From Treponema sp. (GTDB taxonomy: Bacteria > Spirochaetota > Spirochaetia > Treponematales > Breznakiellaceae): DNA of 33,745 nucleotides. This document shows, one piece after another, positions 23,322 to 31,052 of this stretch; the stretch's first letter is position 1, and every line of letters starts with the position of its first letter. The position numbers were made by a program, and so were the translations under genes. The notes beneath the pieces are model-generated. The model ran no database searches, was not told the origin of the DNA, and saw only the letters and a list, made by a program, of their open reading frames with translations. The stretch covers positions 1 through 33,745 of the forward strand of contig JAITJS010000145.1 in the NCBI GenBank assembly GCA_031278815.1. The letters run 5' to 3'.

Positions 23322-23356
23322 TTCCATACCTGCACTATAGGGTACTGCTCTACCCT
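23322..23356. other. Short dyad upstream of the Panacea relic
   Basis: AGGGTA and TACCCT flank a six-base CTGCTC loop near 23339-23356, with CTA and TAG just outside the arms extending the symmetry past one mismatch. It lies about 50 bases before the broken Panacea gene, where an autoregulating antitoxin would bind. No function can be shown now that the gene is dead. Confidence 0.25.
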
Positions 23357-23404
23357 TAGAACCTGATACTTAACGCGGTGGAGTTGGAAGTAACGTAAAA
23401 GCAG

Positions 23405-23808
23405 ATGATAGATAGTGTGGATTTTGCGAAATACCTTGTATGGCGCGCAAAAGAGTTGGAAGAGCAGTATCATGTCCAATACGAGCTCGGCCCTACGAAG
23501 CTTAATGAAATTATGTATATATGTGAAAGTATATTACTAGCCTATGGGATCAATAGCATCAAAGGAAAATGCCCAGGCTTGGGATCACGGACCTATCTAT
23601 CTGCGGGTGTATAAATGGGTTGCCGAACACTTCCCTTAATCGATCGTGGCCTTATCGCCTTTGGGACGCGAAGCGCTGAGGAACTTACCGCATGGTCTTA
23701 GGAAAAAGCAGCCCCAGGGCATGGGCCATATAAAAAAGCCATGGCTCGGTGAATCGCCCTATTGATAAATACGATATGGTCCGCTATTTTTCAAAATTTG
23801 GTAAATAA
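23405..23808 (+). pseudogene. Panacea/SocA-like (DUF4065) antitoxin-family gene, frameshifted
   Basis: The intact first part (23405-23560) reads MIDSVDFAKYLVWRAKELEE and LGPTKLNEIMYICESILLAY, the start of a Panacea domain. One extra base in the AAA run near 23561-23563 changes the frame; removing it gives SIKENAQAWDHGPIYLRVYK and WVAEHFP, the AWxxGPxxPxxY core, up to TAA at 23637. Further pieces continue in other frames: IDRGLIAFGTRSAEELTAWS, then a stop, PGHGPYKKAMA, a stop, and PIDKYDMVRYFSKFGK ending at 23808. These are the family's usual tail parts, so nearly the whole gene is present but broken at least three times. Panacea proteins are antitoxins or protease adaptors. No toxin partner is seen next to it. 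Confidence 0.7.
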
Positions 23809-23828
23809 TATAAGTACCATTGGGGAGC

Positions 23829-24641
23829 TTAGTCTCCTGCACATGGGTAGGGATTATCCCTAATACCTGCAAGCTCTACAATACGCTTATGGCATTGTTC
23901 CCGTAGGAGGCTCACCGCTTCTTTCCGGGGAAGGCTTACATCCGGTAGAATCGGGTCTCCTATCCGTAGCGTGATAAGGGGGTAGTTCTTCTTAAAAAGT
24001 GTATACAGACCCCAGGGCCTTCGGTAAGAGAAGGCCATAGGAATAACCGGGAGTTGGTACCTATAGGCCATGGTGAACATGCCCTTCTTAAAAGGCCGGA
24101 TGGGCTGGTAGTAGGGCCAGTTGCTGCCTTCGGGAAAGACATGGAACCATTTTCGCCGCCGGTGCAGTTCATCAAAAGCCTGGTTAAAGTACTTAATTAC
24201 ATGAATGTCCGTGGGAACCGGGATGCCCCCAGCCCAGCGGATGAGGTGCCGGTCAGGACCGGTGATGTTTTCTTTCCATGCGGGAAAATATAAACGCCGA
24301 AACCGGACCGCCTGGAGGATACAGAGAAAATCCCAGCGCAAGATGTGGTTCGATACGGTAAGCGCCCCCTTACGAAACAAGGCCCGATGCTTCTTGAGCT
24401 TGTCCCGCCCCTGGATACGAAGCCCAAAGCGGATAGGACACACCATAAAGACCAAGGTAAAGATCCCCAGATACAAGAGGGCGCTCCGGATCTTGAAGCC
24501 CAGGGATTTATCGAGGAAGGGATAGTGCTCGTCTAGGCATACCTCCACTTCTTGCGGCCCCAGGATCATGTGGGCATCTGGATGCTTGGGGTATACCCAA
24601 TCAAGGTCCGGGATGTAGGGTTCCGCTGTTTCGCTCTTCAT
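23829..24641 (-). CDS. plsC: PlsC-type 1-acyl-sn-glycerol-3-phosphate acyltransferase
   Basis: 270 aa from the ATG at 24641, with GGAG five bases upstream; a GTG two codons earlier is less likely. The PlsC/LPLAT motifs are present: NHILRWDF (HX4D, H99 and D104), the glycerol-phosphate region, and FPEGSNW (169-175). A hydrophobic segment (residues 55-70, LLYLGIFTLVFMVCPI) anchors it to the inner face of the membrane. Family members add the second acyl chain to lysophosphatidate to make phosphatidate. The N-terminal 45 residues are an unusual polar extension. It is the last gene of dctP-dctQM-plsC, ten bases after dctQM, but shares no obvious pathway with it. Related acyltransferases share these motifs, so the exact acceptor is an inference. 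Confidence 0.85.
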   Translation of the reverse strand: MKSETAEPYIPDLDWVYPKHPDAHMILGPQEVEVCLDEHYPFLDKSLGFKIRSALLYLGIFTLVFMVCPIRFGLRIQGRDKLKKHRALFRKGALTVSNHILRWDFLCILQAVRFRRLYFPAWKENITGPDRHLIRWAGGIPVPTDIHVIKYFNQAFDELHRRRKWFHVFPEGSNWPYYQPIRPFKKGMFTMAYRYQLPVIPMAFSYRRPWGLYTLFKKNYPLITLRIGDPILPDVSLPRKEAVSLLREQCHKRIVELAGIRDNPYPCAGD

Positions 24642-24651
24642 AGTCACTCCA

Positions 24652-26535
24652 TTAATAGAGTTTGGTCAGATACGTCGAAAGGATAGGTATATAGGTAACG
24701 AGAAAGACCACTCCCAACTGGATGAGTAGGAAGGGGAGCACATACCAGGAAATATCTACAAAGGCGGTTCTGAAACGATAACTAGCCAGGAACAGATTCA
24801 TGCCTACCGGCGGCGTAAGGAACCCGGTCTCCAGGTTGATAAGAAAAATGATCCCCAAATGGACCGGATCGATGCCGTAGGCTTCACCCAAGGGAAAAAT
24901 CAGGGGGAGCACAATCAGAATCGCAGAAAAGATGTCGATGAGGCAGCCGATAAGCAACAGCCCTATATTGAGGATACATAGAAACAGGTACTTTGAGGTG
25001 ATGGCCCCTTGTATCCACCGGGCAAACCGCTCCGGTCCCTGGGTATCCACAATATAGTAGGAGAGGGCTTGGGATACCGCGAGAATGGAGAGGATCCCTC
25101 CGATGATGGGGACTGCCTTGGCAAAAACCCGGGGGACATCCTTAAGGTGGATATCCTTAAACACCAAGACCTCCACCACAAACACATAGACCACTGCCGC
25201 AGCGCCTATTTCCACCAGGGAGAGGATCCAGGAAAAATACCCGGCAATGAGCAGCAAGGGTAAAAGGAGCTCCAAGAAGGACTGTTTGAGCGCCGACCCT
25301 GCCTTTTTGAGTCGAAAGGGTTCCAGGGGGATCTTGGTTCTAACCGAAATGATAATCCCCAAAAGGATCATCCCCCCTACCAGGATAAGACCGGGGATGA
25401 TACCTCCCAGGAAAAGGTGGATCGTATTGGTCCTAGTGGTAGCCCCTACGAGGATGATGGGCAGGCTGGGGGGAAAGAGGATGCCGATGCTGCCTGAAGC
25501 GGTGAGCAGCCCTATAGAAAACTTAGGCGGGTAGGAGGCATTTTCCGAGAGCGCCTTATAGAGGATCCCTCCCAAGGCAAGAATGGTTACCCCTGAGGCG
25601 CCGGTAAAAGAGGTGAGAAAGGTACACATGCACACCGCTACAATGATGATACCCCCGGGCAGCCAGCCAAAGAGACTCCTGAAGCTTAGGATCAAGCGCT
25701 CCCCGGCTTTACTCTCAGAAAGGAAAAAACCTGCCAAGGTAAAGAGGGGAATGGCCACAAAGCTGTTCTGGGTAAGGGCCGTGTAAATCTGATTGGCAAT
25801 GACGTCTATTTCCCCGCCTGAGCCTTGTATGAGGATCAGCGCAGCAGCTCCGATGACCACGAACAGGGGCGTTCCCCCTAAAGCCGCAAGAATAAGGAAG
25901 AGCAGCACCGGTGTCTTGAGGTACCAGGCCAGGGTAGCAAAGGCTTCGCTGATTCGATAGGCCAGATCCGGGGCGTCAAAACCCCAGATAAGTTTGAAAA
26001 TCGAGGGGAGGGCACAGACCGTTCCCAGTAGGATGGCCAGGGCTGGCAGCAGGATCCGGGCGGTTCCCTTCTTTTCTGCCAAGGGCGCTGTTCGGGCAAA
26101 ACGAAAGGCCATGACCCCATACCCGATAGGCATGACCAAGGCAAAAACCTGATCCGGGATAAACCCTATGATCTGCCAGGGAGAAAGGTATATCTTGATA
26201 AAGGAAGCGGAACACCAGGCGAAAATCGTCAAGATAAAAGCGGATAAGAGGCCGGAGCATGTAGCAAGGAGCCGCTTAAGGGGTTCATTTTTTTCTGTAT
26301 TACTATACTGAATCAGTCCAATGGACAGATGATCCTTCTGTGTGGTGGTGATCATCCCCGAAAGCAGTCCCAAACTCAGCAAGAGGTGTACGATGAGCCC
26401 GGGAGATGAGGGTACCCGGGAATGAAAGCAGAGCCGGAACAAGGCCTCCGCGGCAGGTAACAGGGTAAGACAGACCAGGGAAAAAGAGCATATACCCTGT
26501 TCAATGGTCCATAAGACCGGGTGTCTTCTCTGCAT
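24652..26535 (-). CDS. TRAP transporter, fused DctQ-DctM membrane subunits
   Basis: 627 aa. The N-terminal part (about residues 1-185) is DctQ-like, with four to five helices and the loop KDHLSIGLIQYS. From about 190 it is DctM-like, with roughly 12 helices: SFVAIPLFTLAGFFL, TFLTSFTGASGVTILALGG, GSIGILFPPSLPIILVGA, and near the end LINLETGFLTPPVGMNLFLA. This is the Na+ or H+ driven permease that takes substrate from a periplasmic DctP, without ATP. Q and M are fused in one chain, as in the treponemal TRAP system. The ATG at 26535 is eight bases after the dctP stop. The substrate is unknown. Confidence 0.9.
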   Translation of the reverse strand: MQRRHPVLWTIEQGICSFSLVCLTLLPAAEALFRLCFHSRVPSSPGLIVHLLLSLGLLSGMITTTQKDHLSIGLIQYSNTEKNEPLKRLLATCSGLLSAFILTIFAWCSASFIKIYLSPWQIIGFIPDQVFALVMPIGYGVMAFRFARTAPLAEKKGTARILLPALAILLGTVCALPSIFKLIWGFDAPDLAYRISEAFATLAWYLKTPVLLFLILAALGGTPLFVVIGAAALILIQGSGGEIDVIANQIYTALTQNSFVAIPLFTLAGFFLSESKAGERLILSFRSLFGWLPGGIIIVAVCMCTFLTSFTGASGVTILALGGILYKALSENASYPPKFSIGLLTASGSIGILFPPSLPIILVGATTRTNTIHLFLGGIIPGLILVGGMILLGIIISVRTKIPLEPFRLKKAGSALKQSFLELLLPLLLIAGYFSWILSLVEIGAAAVVYVFVVEVLVFKDIHLKDVPRVFAKAVPIIGGILSILAVSQALSYYIVDTQGPERFARWIQGAITSKYLFLCILNIGLLLIGCLIDIFSAILIVLPLIFPLGEAYGIDPVHLGIIFLINLETGFLTPPVGMNLFLASYRFRTAFVDISWYVLPFLLIQLGVVFLVTYIPILSTYLTKLY

Positions 26536-26543
26536 CTTAGGAC

Positions 26544-27560
26544 CTACTTACGATGGGCTTTGAGCAGCGTTTCAACCCGTCCATATAATTCCCGGTTAAA
26601 GGTGGTCCCCAAGAGGGAAGGAATCACCCGGTTTACATCATCATACCACAGTTGTTCCTGGGCAGGACTTACCTGGTTGATGATAAGGCCGTATTTGCCC
26701 ATAGTGGCGATGGCTTCTCCCTCAAGCTGCTGGATGGAGGTATCCAGTTCTGCTTCCAGCCGTTTGGCGATGCGTAACAGAGCCGGTTTATAGGATTCGG
26801 GAATAGAACGCCATGCGACCTGGTTCATAACAACACCTCCCATAAAGGGGGCGATATTAATGGAAGCCATATTTTTAGCCACTCCAAAGATTTGCAAGCC
26901 CCCCACATTGACCGGGCTTTGATACACCGCATCTATCATGCCGCCGTTAAGGTATACCAGCACTTGGTTCATCGCCACCGGCACCATCTGATACCCCATA
27001 GCCTTGAACGCGTCCATGAGGGCCGGTTCTTGTTCATTGATACCCAGCTTCTGCCGTTTCAGGTCTGCTGGAACAAAGACCGGGGCCTTGGAGAAGAACC
27101 GGACCCACCCTGCCTTAGACCATGCCAGGGTAAAGAAGCCCTCCTGGTTGATCCGCTCTTCCAGATAGGGTTTCAGGTTGCCTAGTACCAAGTCCAGTTC
27201 TTTATTATTCCTGATAAGAAAGGGACAGCTCAAGGTCATAATTTCATGACCGGCGGTGATGGAATTAAGTCCAAAGGAACTTAAAATCGCCGCCTGAATC
27301 TGGTTTCCCTTGAGTTTACGCAGCACATCCCCTTCACTTCCGGCTATGCCGTTATGATAAATTATTAGTTCCACCCTGCCATTGGTAGCGGTCCCCCATT
27401 CCTGAGCCATCCGGTTTAAGGCCGCTCCCCAGGGGGTCTTCTCAGGAACTAAAGACGCCAATTTGATAGTGATCTTCCGGCGCTGGGCGGAAACTGGATC
27501 CAGCGAAAGGATCCCCAAAAAAATCATGCAAAACAGCACCATACGACCAATAAGCTGCAT
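26544..27560 (-). CDS. dctP: TRAP transporter substrate-binding protein DctP
   Basis: 338 aa, ATG at 27560 with GGAGG four bases upstream. The signal peptide (residues 1-25, GILSLDPVSAQ) has no lipobox cysteine, so the protein is probably free or anchored by the uncleaved helix. DctP fold signatures: ITIKLASLVPEKTPWGAAL, IIYHNGIAGSEGDVLRKLKG, FLIRNNKELD, WVRFFSKAPVFVPADLKRQK, VLVYLNGGMIDAVYQSPVNV and the C-terminal helices with WYDDV. The usual ligand-carboxylate arginine in the GNK/R-G region is not clear to me, so the ligand may not be a plain C4-dicarboxylate. In T. pallidum the homologue works with a TPR lipoprotein (TatT); no such gene is upstream here. Confidence 0.9.
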   Translation of the reverse strand: MQLIGRMVLFCMIFLGILSLDPVSAQRRKITIKLASLVPEKTPWGAALNRMAQEWGTATNGRVELIIYHNGIAGSEGDVLRKLKGNQIQAAILSSFGLNSITAGHEIMTLSCPFLIRNNKELDLVLGNLKPYLEERINQEGFFTLAWSKAGWVRFFSKAPVFVPADLKRQKLGINEQEPALMDAFKAMGYQMVPVAMNQVLVYLNGGMIDAVYQSPVNVGGLQIFGVAKNMASINIAPFMGGVVMNQVAWRSIPESYKPALLRIAKRLEAELDTSIQQLEGEAIATMGKYGLIINQVSPAQEQLWYDDVNRVIPSLLGTTFNRELYGRVETLLKAHRK

Positions 27561-27584
27561 GTATCCTCCACATTAGCACCTATT

Positions 27585-27623
27585 CCTATACAAAGTATAG
27601 GACTATTTGTTATGCCTATTCAA
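27585..27623 (-). promoter_or_regulatory. Promoter of dctP-dctQM-plsC with an overlapping dyad
   Basis: On the minus strand TTGAAT (27618-27623) and TATACT (27594-27599) are 18 bases apart, a good sigma-70 match about 35 bases before the dctP start. A perfect 7-base dyad CCTATAC/GTATAGG (27585-27601, loop AAA) covers the -10, where a repressor would block the promoter. Confidence 0.5.
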
Positions 27624-27663
27624 GTTCTCCGTTTGTCATGGGCTCGCTCCTGGTTCACCATTC

Positions 27664-27684
27664 TTGAGGGGGTAAAGCCCTCAA
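27664..27684. repeat. Short hairpin upstream of the dctP promoter
   Basis: TTGAGGG (27664-27670) pairs with CCCTCAA (27678-27684) around GGTAAAG. It lies between the dctP promoter and the nuclease relic. No T-run follows on either strand in the right place for a terminator. Confidence 0.3.
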
Positions 27685-27764
27685 AACACTCAAGCGCTAT
27701 GCTCTCCCCGAGGGTACCAGCATCGGAAACCCTTATTTGTACGCATAGGTCTTCACCTGATCCC

Positions 27765-27971
27765 TTACAACCATCCCTCTATAGCTCCTAGGTAGTTCCT
27801 GGGGTCCCGACGCCTATCCGCATAGGCCCGGATCTTCTGCAGGCGTTTCACATGCTCGTCTTCGTCTCCCCAGAAAGATGTTGAAAACGTTGAACTTCTC
27901 CTCAAGATGGGGGAGACCAGGTACTCTGTGATTTCGCCCAGTCTTCCGCCTAACTCACTTATGCGCTTGTT
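27765..27971 (-). pseudogene. Remnant of a spirochaetal nuclease-type (DUF3782-like) protein
   Basis: On the minus strand one frame from 27971 to the TAA at 27765 reads NKRISELGGRLGEITEYLVSP, then a nonsense-looking stretch, then WGDEDEHVKRLQKIRAYADR and RRDPRNYLGAIEGW. The first part resembles the start (xIxELGNRFGExxEyxV) and the last the end (the tail EHVxRLxxIRxYADxRxDxRxYLGAIAG) of a protein family common in treponemes and cyanobacteria, tentatively with a PD-(D/E)XK nuclease core. A different frame in between reads HLEEKFNVFNIFLG, the expected continuation of the first part. So the gene has lost its middle and shifted frame. Family assignment is by memory and tentative. Confidence 0.45.
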
Positions 27972-28085
27972 TCCCCTTCCTCACCCTCAAAGCCGGTAAA
28001 GGGGAGGCGCAGCCAAAGAGCGCCTATTGTCAGAGACCTTTCTGCCCGATATACTCATCCTAATTTAGTACTAAGTGAGGAATAT

Positions 28086-28649
28086 ATGATTCGAGGAGGA
28101 GATATCTCCAAGGGAACCTGTTTGCTTCAAAAGGGGCAGCCCTACATCGTGGTAGAGCGGGAATTCGTCAATCCTGGGAAAGGAGGCGCTTTTGCTCGGG
28201 TCAAGATGAAGAGTATCAAGGACGGGGGGGTGCTCAGCTTGACCATACCCACCCAGTTGGAAGTTGAAGACGCTACAGTGAGTAACCCAAGCTGTCAGTT
28301 TCAATACGCGGACCAGGATCATTATCATTTCATGGATAACCAAACCTATGAGCAATATGAAGTGCCCATAGCGGATCTGGAAGACAAAAAATACTATCTT
28401 AAAGAAAACGATGTCTATGAACTTACCATCTGGGAAGATAAGGTGATTGATATTAAAATCCCCTATAAAGTGGTCTTCACCGTGGTGCAAAGCGAAAATT
28501 ATGTGAAAGGCGATACGGTTTCAGGGGCCACCAAGCCCATTGTTACCGAGACCGGGCTTACTGTCCGGGTCCCCCTGTTCATCAAGGAGCATGATAAGAT
28601 CCTGGTCAATACCGAAACCAAAGAATACGTGGAACGGGTAAACGATTAA
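28086..28649 (+). CDS. efp: Translation elongation factor P
   Basis: 187 aa, ATG at 28086 with GAGG upstream. EF-P enters the ribosomal E site and rescues stalling at polyproline. The N-terminal KOW-like domain has IVVEREFVNPGKGGAFARVK, with the tip lysine K32 in PGKGG, the position modified by beta-lysylation or otherwise in other bacteria. The OB domains follow (YHFMDNQTYEQYEV, then IKIPYKVVFTVV, GDTVSGATKPIVTETGL and VPLFIKEHDKILVNTETKEYV). Length and motifs are normal. No EpmA/EpmB modification gene is in the window. The next gene, an RsmC-like methyltransferase, starts about 50 bases later on the same strand. Confidence 0.95.
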   Translation: MIRGGDISKGTCLLQKGQPYIVVEREFVNPGKGGAFARVKMKSIKDGGVLSLTIPTQLEVEDATVSNPSCQFQYADQDHYHFMDNQTYEQYEVPIADLEDKKYYLKENDVYELTIWEDKVIDIKIPYKVVFTVVQSENYVKGDTVSGATKPIVTETGLTVRVPLFIKEHDKILVNTETKEYVERVND

Positions 28650-28698
28650 TCCCTTAGTTAGCCCCTGCTATGGAGCAGAAGCCTATACAAGCAAAGAA

Positions 28699-30030
28699 GT
28701 GCGCTTTAAGTTCCGGGGAAAGGGCTTTTCTTTTGCCCTTTCCCAGGGATTGTTCAGTGCCGCGGCTATTGATACGGGCACGGGGTTCCTGCTTAAAGTG
28801 CTTTCCCAGCAGTGGGACAAGGCTAAGCGGCACGGGCTTCCCCTACCGAAGACCGTGCTGGATGCAGGTTGCGGCGTGGGGGTTATCGGTATCTGTGTGG
28901 CCGGAGCTTTAGGAGCCCCAGAGGATTCGACCCTGGGGCAATGCCATGTCCGTTGCCAGGATCGGGACGAATTGGCTACCGTCATAACCGAATACAACGC
29001 CCAAAAAAACCGCATCCCTCCAGGACTGCTTTCCAGCCATACCGAGCCCCTCTTGGGCGGTCCGCTTCATGCCCGATGGGACCTCATCGTTTCCAACATC
29101 CCTGCCAAGGCGGGAAAGCCGGTTTTGGTGGATTTTATCTGCCGTTCTGCGGCTTTACTGAATCCAGAAGGATCCGTGCTCATCGTGGTGGTTAATCCTT
29201 TAGCGGATTTTTTTCGTGCTCACATCGCCCAGGCAAACCTTCCTTTGCAGTATGATAAACCAGGAAGGGAGCATAGGGTTTTCATGTACGGCCCCCTGGA
29301 TTCGACCCCTCATACCTATGGTTCTGTGGCATACCCTGGTAAGGGACCCCTGGAGCCGGTTCAAGGAGGAGGGTATTTGCTCCAGGATTACCCGATGTAT
29401 CATCGCCGCCGCGGGGATTATGTCATGGAGGGCATAGGGTATTCCCTGGATACCATCCAAGGAGTAGCAGACTTTGACACCCCCAGTGGCGCGGTCCAGG
29501 TGGCAGCCAAACTGATAAGCCGCTTAAACCGAGACACCCTCAGGGTTTCTTTCCTGGGTTCCATTCTCATCTATGAACCTGGTCAGGGACACTTTCCCCG
29601 GTGGTTCTTGGAGTACCTGACCCAAGCAAAAAAGCCACAGGACGCTTCCGGGGTGTACCGTTGGGTATTTTTCAGTAGGAATATCCTGGCCCTGGAAGCG
29701 TCCCGGTACAATATGTACCCAGAAACAGTCCGCACCGTACTTGGCTTAGACCTAAGCGTAAACCGGAAAACCCTGGCTATAGCCCTGGAACCGGAAAGCC
29801 GCACCTATGATCTCATCCTTGGGTTTCCCCAATTCGTGCCGCAAACTGACCGGATCATCCCTCTCTGGGAGGGGCTCCGGGAACTTTTGTCCCCAGGGGG
29901 TATGGGGATCATCGCCTTGCCTGCTTCTGAGGCAGAACGGTTTGATCGGAAGAAGCCTTCGGGGTTTAATCGCCTGGGGGATTGTAAACGCAATGGCTTT
30001 CGGGCCCTGGGGTACCAGGTTTCCTCATGA
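28699..30030 (+). CDS. RsmC/RlmG-like two-lobed methyltransferase
   Basis: 443 aa. The start is uncertain: GTG at 28699 is the first plausible codon, but the open frame continues upstream through SKEV without a start, and no good ribosome site is seen. N-terminal lobe: FSFALSQGLFSAAAIDTGTG (as in RsmC), motif I VLDAGCGVGVIGI (53-65) and DLIVSNIPAKAG (128-139), where NIPA stands in for the NPPF/Y catalytic motif of N2-guanine methyltransferases. The C-terminal lobe (about 255-443) also looks like a Rossmann methyltransferase, with VSFLGSILIYEPGQGHFPRW and TYDLILGFPQFVPQTDRI, but without a proper SAM motif. Bacterial RsmC has the silent lobe first and the active lobe second; here the order appears reversed. 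Probable target is rRNA guanine N2. Confidence 0.7.
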   Translation: MRFKFRGKGFSFALSQGLFSAAAIDTGTGFLLKVLSQQWDKAKRHGLPLPKTVLDAGCGVGVIGICVAGALGAPEDSTLGQCHVRCQDRDELATVITEYNAQKNRIPPGLLSSHTEPLLGGPLHARWDLIVSNIPAKAGKPVLVDFICRSAALLNPEGSVLIVVVNPLADFFRAHIAQANLPLQYDKPGREHRVFMYGPLDSTPHTYGSVAYPGKGPLEPVQGGGYLLQDYPMYHRRRGDYVMEGIGYSLDTIQGVADFDTPSGAVQVAAKLISRLNRDTLRVSFLGSILIYEPGQGHFPRWFLEYLTQAKKPQDASGVYRWVFFSRNILALEASRYNMYPETVRTVLGLDLSVNRKTLAIALEPESRTYDLILGFPQFVPQTDRIIPLWEGLRELLSPGGMGIIALPASEAERFDRKKPSGFNRLGDCKRNGFRALGYQVSS

Positions 30031-30033
30031 TAG

Positions 30034-30067
30034 CGCTGAAACGGCTGGTCCTAGTTCTGCTTCAGCG
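30034..30067. terminator. Possible shared stem-loop between convergent genes
   Basis: CGCTGAA (30034-30040) pairs with TTCAGCG (30061-30067) around a 20-base loop, in the 20-base gap between the converging methyltransferase and GH18 genes and reaching into the GH18 end. No T-run is present on either side, so it is at best a weak bidirectional terminator. Confidence 0.3.
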
Positions 30068-31052
30068 TGAGCCCCTTCCATACCTTAGGATCCTCTTGCC
30101 CTAACGCCCAGAATCCAATGGATTGTACCCCCAGGGTACGGTACATTTCCATGCGGGCAGAAAGGGAATGCTCGTCTTCGTAGTAGGCGGTAACCGTAAC
30201 CGGAACTTCATAGGTAAAAGTAGGAATCCTCTGCTCCCTTCGGACTTTTGTAACCTTATGCTCCTGTTTAATCCGCTCAATTCCTGAGAAATGGAAGGCC
30301 CTGAAGAGGTTGCTACTTCCCCAGGTTCGGCCATAAAAGGGCAGTCCCATGATGAGCTTTTCGGATCCAATGGTTTTAAGGGCGTACGCTGCCACGGATT
30401 TACACCAATCCATAGAAGCAATCGGACCAGGCTCGCTGGTAGCCCAATGTTCATCATAGGCCATCACCAGGATCCGGTCCACCAGGGGCTCAATTTGTTC
30501 ATAATCGTAAACGTCGTTATCCAGGGTATCAAGCCGGGCAGGAAGGGCAATGGTGAAGCGCTTATTACCAAGGCCGTTACGCAGTTCTGCAAGAAAGGAA
30601 TGGAAAGTATCTTTGTCCCTTGGAGGAACGAGCTCAAAATCAATGTGCAGACCATCAAAGGGCTTTGATTTTTCAAGCAAGTCGGTGATCAATTGCTTTC
30701 TCACCGGACTTCCTTCCACGAGCACGAAATGAGACAAGGCCCTGCTTCCGCAACCCACTACCAGATGTACCCGTCCCCAAAAAGGAATATCCCTGGGATT
30801 AGGGACGTTTATCAGTTGCCCATAGTGGTCCACTTCCGCCCCAAAATACCCTATATCCGTTAGGGGAGCCTCCTGGGTGAAGGCTTCTTCTTTCCCGCTG
30901 ATGAGGTATCCCCAGATTTCCCCAAAAGCAAATACCGGTACATGTTCCGCCGCTTTAGACCGGACCGGCTCGGATTGACACGCAAGAAACTCCCAAAAAA
31001 GACACGCCATGAAAAAAAACCATACCCGCCGGCTTTTCTTTGATCCGCTCAT
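30051..31052 (-). CDS. GH18 family lipoprotein (chitinase-like)
   Basis: 333 aa, ATG at 31052 overlapping the mscS stop (ATGA). The signal peptide ends FLAC (Cys25), so it is a likely lipoprotein. The GH18 barrel is present, with the catalytic DGxxxDxE in FDGLHIDFEL (D133, D138, E140). Also typical are LVDRILVMAYDEHW (beta-6), KLIMGLPFYGRTWG (beta-7) and GVQSIGFWALGQEDP (beta-8). The catalytic Glu and preceding Asp residues are all there, so it should hydrolyse a beta-1,4-linked GlcNAc polymer such as chitin or peptidoglycan. The closest layouts I recall are the YaaH/SleL-like spore and wall enzymes, and unlike those it has no LysM. It is co-transcribed with MscS. With nagA/nagB elsewhere in the window it may supply GlcNAc, but this is inference. 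Confidence 0.8.
   Translation of the reverse strand: MSGSKKSRRVWFFFMACLFWEFLACQSEPVRSKAAEHVPVFAFGEIWGYLISGKEEAFTQEAPLTDIGYFGAEVDHYGQLINVPNPRDIPFWGRVHLVVGCGSRALSHFVLVEGSPVRKQLITDLLEKSKPFDGLHIDFELVPPRDKDTFHSFLAELRNGLGNKRFTIALPARLDTLDNDVYDYEQIEPLVDRILVMAYDEHWATSEPGPIASMDWCKSVAAYALKTIGSEKLIMGLPFYGRTWGSSNLFRAFHFSGIERIKQEHKVTKVRREQRIPTFTYEVPVTVTAYYEDEHSLSARMEMYRTLGVQSIGFWALGQEDPKVWKGLTLKQN

Noticed and set aside
29583-29804. Minus-strand frames opposite the RsmC-like gene
   Set aside because: Antisense shadows with no family resemblance.
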